Below, piece after piece: positions 56,607 through 64,000 of a stretch of 64,000 bases of DNA. The notes below the pieces were generated by a model, which was not told the origin of the DNA, ran no database searches, and saw only the letters and a program-made list of their open reading frames with translations. The stretch spans positions 8,003,001 to 8,067,000 of the forward strand of contig NC_092673.1 in NCBI RefSeq assembly GCF_964355755.1, in the 5' to 3' direction. Position numbers and translations under genes: made by a program. Within the stretch, counting starts at the first letter, position 1; the number at the start of each line of letters is the position of its first letter. Source of the stretch: Antedon mediterranea. Its lineage: Eukaryota > Echinodermata > Crinoidea > Comatulida > Antedonidae.

Positions 56607-59600
56607 ATGCCTAAATCAGGTACACAATGGGATTTAGTTTTACAAAATCAACATATTCTGCTACGAATAGGAAGAGGATTTGTTTTCTTCCTTCTGCGAT
56701 GAGATGTTTAGAATTAATTATTTGCTTAACTATGACATATTTTAACAAACTTTTAACATATTGGTTTCTTTTATTCATCTATACTTAAACTCCTAACATT
56801 TCAAATGTTTTTGACATAAAGAGTAATAAATGAAATTATTGGCTTACTGTAACTTTTTCATCATAAAGTATTTTATTGTAATGATAAAACTTTCACTTTA
56901 CACGCCCTGATACCATGGTATGTAAATAAAGATTTCACTGTATTTTTTCATGAGATGTTATTTTTAAAACAGTTCTGAAAGGTTTTAATGTGTAATTTTA
57001 TTCTTCCTTTTCCTAGAAATATCTGACAAATCTTTTAACAAAATTTTAACATGTTTTTCAACCTGGTATGATGAGCGGCCTCTCATCAGGAAACTAAAAG
57101 TTTTGTATCATCGTTATATCGCAGAAGCTGAATTATACAATGCCACTAAAACGATGGACTTACTGAATCAATTAATTGATTCTGGACATCTAAGTTCTAA
57201 AGATCCCACTATTATGTATGATACCATAAAGGTCACTGAACAGTTTGGCATTGTAGACGAACTTCAAAATCACATACCATCCATTCCAAATGTTAAAGAT
57301 GTTATAATTTCAAAATTCAGCCATCATCAACTACACATTCTGGATTTAGGAAATGTACTAAGACAACAGGATGTGATAAAAATTGATGGGTTATACAATA
57401 AACCACCAAAGAATTACCAAGATGCATGGGGACTTCTTATAGATCTACAATATGAATAAATCATTTGTAATCAAAGGGAAAAGATGGATGCATTTATTGA
57501 CAACTTAAATGTTCTTAAACTACATCGACCTGTGCAAACTCTTACTAAAGGTATGTTTTTCATAGAACAGCATTCTGCATTTTATACATTGCATATGCAA
57601 GACAAATGGTATCTTTTGACCACCACGGTCATTTCTGCTGCCATGTTTGAAGCGCCCAAATTCATGATGTTCTCAATTCACATGGAACTTTCCCAAATAA
57701 TGATTGCAGTAAAAAAACTTTTTATTTGAAAAATCCTACATTTACTATACCTATGTAATCTAGCTAGTAGCAATTATTATCATAATTTTAAACCCAAGCC
57801 TATCATAAAAATTTGTAAAACGACGGCACTCAACATACAAATTGTTTATGTATAAAATAACTCGCGTACCCTATTTAGTGCCAACGGATGGTTCTCTAAA
57901 ATATAACGTTTCTACGTACAGCGCACTCCACATACAATACAGAGATGATAGAATGGTAGTTGAATATAATTGTGCCCATAAATATATGAACCCACTTTCT
58001 AACTATTGAGAAAAAGGTTACGTGCGATTTACTGCAATTTGTAGCGAACGCTAGTATTTATTCGTAAACAAAACCTATCCCACCTCTGCAGTCACAGATT
58101 TAAAACTGGATCTCTGGATACTGGTGTACTGGTATTTGTTGGGCATTGATTTATTGTATAGAGGGCGAGCGAACGCTAGTATTATTCGTAATCAAAACCT
58201 ATCCCACCTCTGCAGTCACAGATTTAAAACTGGATCTCTGGATACTGGTGTACTGGTATTTGTTGGGCATTGATTTATTACGCCTGAGGGAATTGACACA
58301 CACAAAGAAAAATTGTAATGTTCCATTCATCGGCAAGCAATGTTTGTATAAACGTATTTTACTATTTAAAATAGTATTTTTTAAATAATCTTGACCTGTC
58401 TTCCACATTATAATGCTGTTTTGAGGAATGAAAAACATTTTTTGTACAAGAAGATAGGTAAATGCCAAGCATTCTCACAGTATTTTTCAGCATCGACGGG
58501 TGTAATAATAAGAAAACAGGTTTACATTATGTGTTAAAAATCACTACCGAAAATATGTACCAACTTACTATACAATTGAGTACACATTCTATTTCTTTTT
58601 ATTATTACAGAGGTTACGATACCCGTAAATCTGAAACGCAAAATAACAGAATCTGAGCCGAATCTTGCACCTCAAAAAAGACCTTGCGGTGAATCTATGA
58701 AAAAAACATCTTAATGAAAAACTAAAATCGTTTCAAAGGACTGTTGATGAAATTCTACAATCTTTACAAACTGTCACTTATGATGGGCCATCACCAATAC
58801 TAAGAGATATTAATCAAAATCTACAATCTTTACAACCTAGTACTCTTATTGGCAATGTATCATCGGTACTAACTATTGAGAAGAATCTGTTATCATTACA
58901 AAGAACTGTTAACGAAAATCTGCAATCATTACAAAGTGGACCTACTCTCGCTAAAAGTAGCTCTGAACAAATGTGTATTGATGAAAAACTTCGATCATTA
59001 CAGCGTTTTCTGATAGAACTTCAACAGAATTTGGCAATGTTTCCACCAAGCATTTGCTATTTCATAGGAAAACTTTACAAAGGTGAGGACACTGTGACAA
59101 TAACTGATGAGAACAACTTATTTTTGATAGTGGAACGTCTTGTTGTTTTCTGCCGAAACTATGGATGCGAACTAAGAAAACTAGAACACAAATGTATAAT
59201 ATTTCATTTGGCTGTGCTTGATCCTATTGCGTTGGTGAATCTAAAGCAAATGGATCAAAGTGGAGAGCTTCTTATAAGATTATCAGAAATATTTGTGGAG
59301 GAGGAGCACCGGCAGATATTTCAAATAGAATGGACAACCTACATTGACAAAAACAAATACGAAGAAGCTCTTGGTTTACTTGAAAAAGAAGGTGAGAACA
59401 TTATTTATTTTGCAATATTTCCTAAAATTATGCCTGATAACAAAAAAAGGCAATTTATTTTATAATTGCATTCTTCAGCCAAAACCTAAAGATGTTAATG
59501 GTATGTTAAATTTACAATAACAGTTTTTCAACAACAAGTAGGCCCTGTTTCTGCAGCTACTGCTGCTGCAAAAAAAATTAAATTTAGATAAAACATTTCA

Positions 59601-61590
59601 ATGAGAAATTGTTGCAGTAAAGATTGAAAGAAAATATTGTAAACTAATCTTGCTTGCTTGAGATATGTATGTACACTGTATTATTAACCAATCTTGAAGG
59701 TTTTTTTTAAAGTGATGATCGATTGATTTTATTGTTATCTTGCTATATGTACTCACAGTAGTAGAACCAGTGGATTTACACCATAGTGCACCAACTGAAA
59801 TATTAAATTTATTTATTATTATTTATTAATTTTATTATTTCCAGTAAAATTTAAAAATATAAACGTATTAGATTCACATAATAATTTCTTGTTTTGTTTG
59901 TTTTTGTTATATTTTTTTTATTTATGATATCTCATTCATAGCCATGGGTTTAATGTCATTCATTATAAGGTATTGGAAATTCATACACAAATATATCCTT
60001 CCTCTACTATTATAGAGACCACTGATAGTGCTTCTAGCTTAGGTGCTACATCAGCAAGCGGGTTTTTTTTCTGAATCCTTCAAACCCCCTCAGCACACGG
60101 TCCTGTCAATAATTATTGAAGAGGAACGTGGAGAAGGTGAACTTGTTGAATCAAAAATAGGTCAGTTTCATAATTGTAATTATTTTCATAATATTATATA
60201 AATACGAATGCTATGTTTTTAACATATCGCATCTAGAGTAGGTAACATATATTTTAAGAAAGTACATCTTGACAAAAATATTTTATTTAAAGATTTGCTT
60301 GAGGGATAAGCGGACTCAATGTGAATCAATGGGGGATACATACCTTATTACCTGTCTCAAACCTGCAACGGACTTAACTGTTATTATTGATTCAAACAAA
60401 CAAAACTTGTATTAGCATGTAACAGTACAACTTTGTTGCATTGCATTTTTTTTTTAAGTACTGAAATAATTCATAATGGTCTATCATTACTTATATTGTT
60501 TGTTTCAATTTAGTTTTCTTCAAAAATCATTGCATCTTATTGCGCCATAATCAATTGCAATAATTTTCAATGAAATCAAATCAAGTATTTGATACATGGT
60601 AACGTATAGAATAATGTAGCGCGTAAAACAAAAAAAAAACACTATAGAAAACACTCACGTTGTAGGGTAAGATAGACTTTCTACCATAAGTTTCTACCAA
60701 TTAGCTGGCTATAAATATTCGGATAATTTGTATGGGCCCTCCCGATTCATGTTGTTTTTATGTTTATGTATGTTTTATGTTTCTGTATCTAAATACAAAT
60801 GTTTCGCATGTTTATGTGTAAGTCTATAGTTTCCTGTGTGTTCAGTATTTGTTCACAGTCAGGAATGTAAAATAGTTTAAAAATGTAATCAACGAATGTT
60901 CATATCACACAAATAAAATACCCTAATAATATAATAACTCTTTCCCGAAAGTATTATGATGATCTAAAGTGTCCTTTAATTTTTTATAAAATTAATAAAA
61001 TAAATCACATTAGGCCTACTTTAATTTACTTTTATAACAAAAACAAAAAAGGAAAGTGCAAAAACCAGATGAGCAGGTACTGCAACTTGTTCAAAAAGGT
61101 CTTGCACTATTTTGTAAAACTCCATGACAAATTCAAAAATTCTTAAGCAAGAAATAATTATATTATGGCATTAATGAATCATAAATGAATACCAAGTTAT
61201 ATTTTCTTTCTTTATATTTCTTTCTTTGATAGAGTATTTACAGGAAAGAATCAGAACAGTTAGGTTAACAGGTGAGTTAATTTAGTTAATTTAGTTAATT
61301 TTTAGTTAATTGTATTTCATTGTAAAGCGATAAAACTATTATACCACTTTAAATAGATACAATGGAGTCATAAATATATAGTCTACATGTCAATTATAAT
61401 TGTAATAATACAAGATGGAATTCAACTTGTCCTGAGTAGTACATGCTGTTGTTACTTTACAGGTAATGTACACAGACTCATGGGTGTTCTACTTTTAATT
61501 GCATACACAATCATATTCTATTCTATTCTATACAGGTTTTTATATAACGCCCTACAAAGAACAGAGCGCCTAACAATACTTAGTAATTAA
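56607..61590 (+). pseudogene. Death-fold gene (DED + second death fold + TRADD-N-like), three frame lesions
   Basis: Exons 56607-56619, 57017-57550, 58611-59391, 60016-60160, 61233-61271 and 61463-about 61590, all joined at phase 1. Residues about 10-90 read as a death-effector domain (LIRKLKVLYHRYI, MDLLNQLIDSGHLSS). From about 95 a second death-fold domain starts (FSHHQLHILDLGNVL) and is cut by TAA at 57457-57459; its last helix continues in frame after it (KMDAFIDNLNVLKLH). Exon 3 has repeated NLQSLQ-type linker words, then a domain (CIIFHLAVLDPIALVNLKQM, GELLIRLSEIFVEEE) that I read as TRADD-N-like. One extra A in an A7 run (58700-58706) and one extra T in a T8 run (60063-60070) shift the frame. 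Removing one base at each returns both exons to phase 1. Recent pseudogene or sequencing/assembly error; an innate-immune or apoptosis adaptor if functional. The last exon runs into a LINE tail. Confidence 0.6.
58044..58280. repeat. Tandem duplication, about 125-bp unit x 2
   Basis: The unit from GCGAACGCTAGTATT to GGGCATTGATTTATT is present twice (58044-58168 and 58169-58280) with only a few differences. Recent duplication in intron 2 of the death-fold gene. Confidence 0.9.
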
Positions 61591-62078
61591 TTAAAAAGAA
61601 AAGGTTTAAGTTGACGTTTAAATAGAGGTGCCGAATTCGCTCCTCTCAAATCGACGGGTAGCGCGTTCCAGATCCGCGGAGCAGCAACAGAAAAAGCATT
61701 GTCACCAGCTTTCCGATTAGATCGTGGAACTAAAAGTCGGGTGGGATCATTAAAGGAGCCGCGAAGTCGACACCTGTAATTAAATAAAATCTGGTCACGG
61801 TTAAATTTAATTAAATCAAAAATGTACAAAGGAACAACAGAGTAAATACATTTATAAACAAAAACAATAACTTTGTACAAAATTATTTTTTTTTTATATG
61901 AAGCCAATGGAGATCTTTCAATAAACCATGCGAGGGCTTATCCCGTCTACACGCAAAGACCAGCTGCCGCCTTGTTCTGCAATCGCTGTAATCGTTTAAG
62001 ATCAACTTCGCGGGCATCAAGCAAGAGCGAATTAGCATAGTCAAGGCGGGACAGGATTAGTCCCCTGACTGCATTGTG
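61505..62078 (-). mobile_element. LINE 3' end (CR1/L2-like), truncated
   Basis: On the minus strand: SRLDYANSLLLDA, then LQRLQNKAA, then after frame breaks LVPRSNRKAGDNAFSVAAPR followed by IWNALPVDLR and FKRQLKPFLFN, the usual C-terminal end of CR1/L2-type reverse transcriptase ORFs. A short 3' UTR ends in (ATAGA)n near 61515. The 5' end is missing. Confidence 0.8.
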
Positions 62079-62289
62079 GCATTTTTATTTTATTTTTTTT
62101 TTATTCAATTTCCAGGTAACATACAAAAATCATAAACAAGGTACGGCATCATTCAACAAAACAGAACAAAAGTACTATCAGCACCTGCGGGTAACCAAAA
62201 GTGGATTAGTTCAAAAGAACTGCACTGTCGAGTGGCCTTCCCAACTAATAGTACGAAAAACGCAATAGACATAAAAACACAGTGATAGT

Positions 62290-64000
62290 CTAGATGAATT
62301 CGATATCAGTAATACATTTTTTCAAATCCCTTCTAAACCCCCCAAAGTTAAACAGGACTTTGTTACGAACTTCATGCGGGATACATTCCCATATTCGAGG
62401 GAAATTAACAAACAGGGAGTTTTTAAATGCATTAGTTCTAGCATACATGTGTTTAAAGGTGAGGAACTCTGGATACCGAGAATTAATTGTAAGGTATTCA
62501 AATATATCAAAATCAATTAAATTATGCAAACACTTAACTACAAAAATTATACTATGAAATTTCATTCTTTGAACCATATCTGGTAAATTTAGTATCTTAA
62601 GCCTGTCAGTGAAATCGCCTTCAACACACAATTTAGTAACCCGTCTTAATGACTTGTTAATAGCTATATTATGTTGTTTTTGATGTGGATCCCACACAGG
62701 AGCACCATATTCAATAACAGGTCGACATAGTGCATTAAAAAGTCGTAGTAAAATGTCGGTGTCATTGAAAACCTACAAACCGTTTGATAAACCCAAGCAT
62801 TCTCATAGATTTCATCGATACATCATTAACGTGAGCAGACCATGTTAAATCACGTGAGAAGTTAATACCAAGATATTTATGTGAATTAATTAACAGCTTC
62901 AAGGGGATTGGATTCGATTGTATAAATAAAATGAGGGATATAATTACGTTTCCTAGTTATGTGCATGACTTTACACTTCTTTGCATTTAATTTCATTTTA
63001 TTATCCTCACACCATTTGGAAATTTTACAAAGATCCTGTTGTAAGGTAAGTGCATCATGACGACTGAATACAGGTTTATAAATTACTGTATCGTCTGCAT
63101 ACTGCTTCATAACAGAAGAGGTATTTAGAGGTAGGTCATAAACAAAGAGATTAAATAGAAGCGTGCCTAACACTGATCCCTGAGGAACACCCGAGCCCAC
63201 TCTATCCCAATCAGAATGCTCCTTATTAAGAACAACACGTTGGAATCTGTCACTGAGAAAGGAGTGAAGACACTTTAGGAGAGATCCACATACTCCCATG
63301 TTGTGCAGTTTCTTGATTACTAAATCATGGGGAACACGGTCAAAGGCCTTCTCCCAATCAAGGAATATTGCATCAATTACAGGAGGTTGTCTAACATCCA
63401 TTGTTTGTGACCAATCATGATATAACGCTGAGGCCTGTGTAATACACGATCTACCTGGATAAAACCCGTGTTGCGTGGGACTTATAAATCCAAAAATTGA
63501 AGATGAAAAAGAATGTTATCTGCTATAATACGTTCAAAAACCTTACCTATAATAGAACATAGCGATATGGGTCGATAATTATTAACATCGTTACGATTAC
63601 CTGACTTAAAAATAGGAGTGACATTCGCGAGTTTCCAATCTTTTGGTACAAAGCCATCCGTTAAGAACTTGTTAAACATTTTGCACAACACTGGGGCAAT
63701 AATTGGAGCTGACATGGATAACATTTTAGGTGTAATCCCGTCTGGTCCAGGGGATTTGTTGGGTTTCAATGACAATAGAGCCTCGAAAATAGTTTTTTCA
63801 GTAATATTAATGTTATTAAGGGGAACAATATCTGGGTGAACACAATTACAGATCTCATGGTTAACATTGAAATTACGATTAGGTTCGTTAAAGTTTGACG
63901 CAAAGAATGTGGAAAATGCATTTACCGCATCGATATCGGAAACCAAGGGTATACAGTTAAAAACAAAGTTTTTGACTTGTCCAGTCTTACGCCTAGTCTT
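62290..64000 (-). mobile_element. LINE with reverse transcriptase (CR1/Jockey-like), frameshifted
   Basis: Minus-strand frames contain SPGPDGITPKML, NYRPISLCSIIGKVFERI, FLDWEKAFDRVPH, SGVPQGSVLGTLLFNLF and the catalytic QYADDT, followed by the thumb region and a C-terminal RIWECIP motif at about 62370. At least three frameshifts (about 63490 in a short A run, about 62900 and about 62775) break the ORF. The frame is open to the right window edge, so the endonuclease probably lies beyond. Different family member from 61505-62078. Confidence 0.85.

Noticed and set aside
62097-62262. Open frame after a TTTCCAG acceptor, possible further exon of the death-fold gene
   Set aside because: It needs phase 0 while the preceding exons end in phase 1, and it lies between two LINE fragments.

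Overview
This is nuclear DNA of an animal. Genes have many short exons with GT..AG introns, the DNA is AT-rich, and transposons are dense. The palindrome TAGGCCTA recurs throughout, a habit I associate with echinoderms (crinoid, sea star, sea cucumber and relatives). That placement is inference; a deuterostome marine invertebrate is the safest statement.

Layout. 1-735: 5' part of a LINE on the minus strand. 1241-17137 (+): intact seven-exon gene A for a small secreted protein (signal peptide, one six-bladed YWTD propeller, one EGF domain, 326 aa). Its 10.8-kb intron 2 is a nested transposon island holding a Kolobok/T2-like element, a foldback element, a long-TIR element, MITEs, minisatellites and ultrashort palindromic insertions. 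18-22 kb: tetranucleotide repeats, an L1/Tx1-type LINE fragment, and a relic of an FKBP-like gene (minus). 22625-26045 (+): gene B, a broken tandem copy of gene A. 27136-28053 (-): intact single-exon FKBP-like/TPR gene. 30098-53200 (+): 19 coding exons of golgin-97 (GOLGA1), 863 aa, ending in a GRIP domain; intron 2 carries a 112 x 25-bp minisatellite and a Harbinger-like element. 56607-61590 (+): a death-fold gene (DED, a second death-fold domain, then a TRADD-N-like domain) with one in-frame stop and two single-base homopolymer frameshifts. 61.5-64 kb: two decayed LINE copies on the minus strand.

How it fits together. Gene A plus the FKBP-like relic, and gene B plus the intact FKBP-like gene, look like one tandem segmental duplication followed by reciprocal loss: each unit kept one working gene and lost the other. 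The FKBP-like gene and GOLGA1 are head-to-head across a 2-kb intergenic region rich in CTAG/AGGCCT motifs. The most unusual DNA is a set of three near-perfect palindromes (21, 27 and 29 bp), each flanked by an exact 7-bp direct repeat. They look like minimal mobile elements, and a related sequence in the window nearly shows the unoccupied site for one of them.
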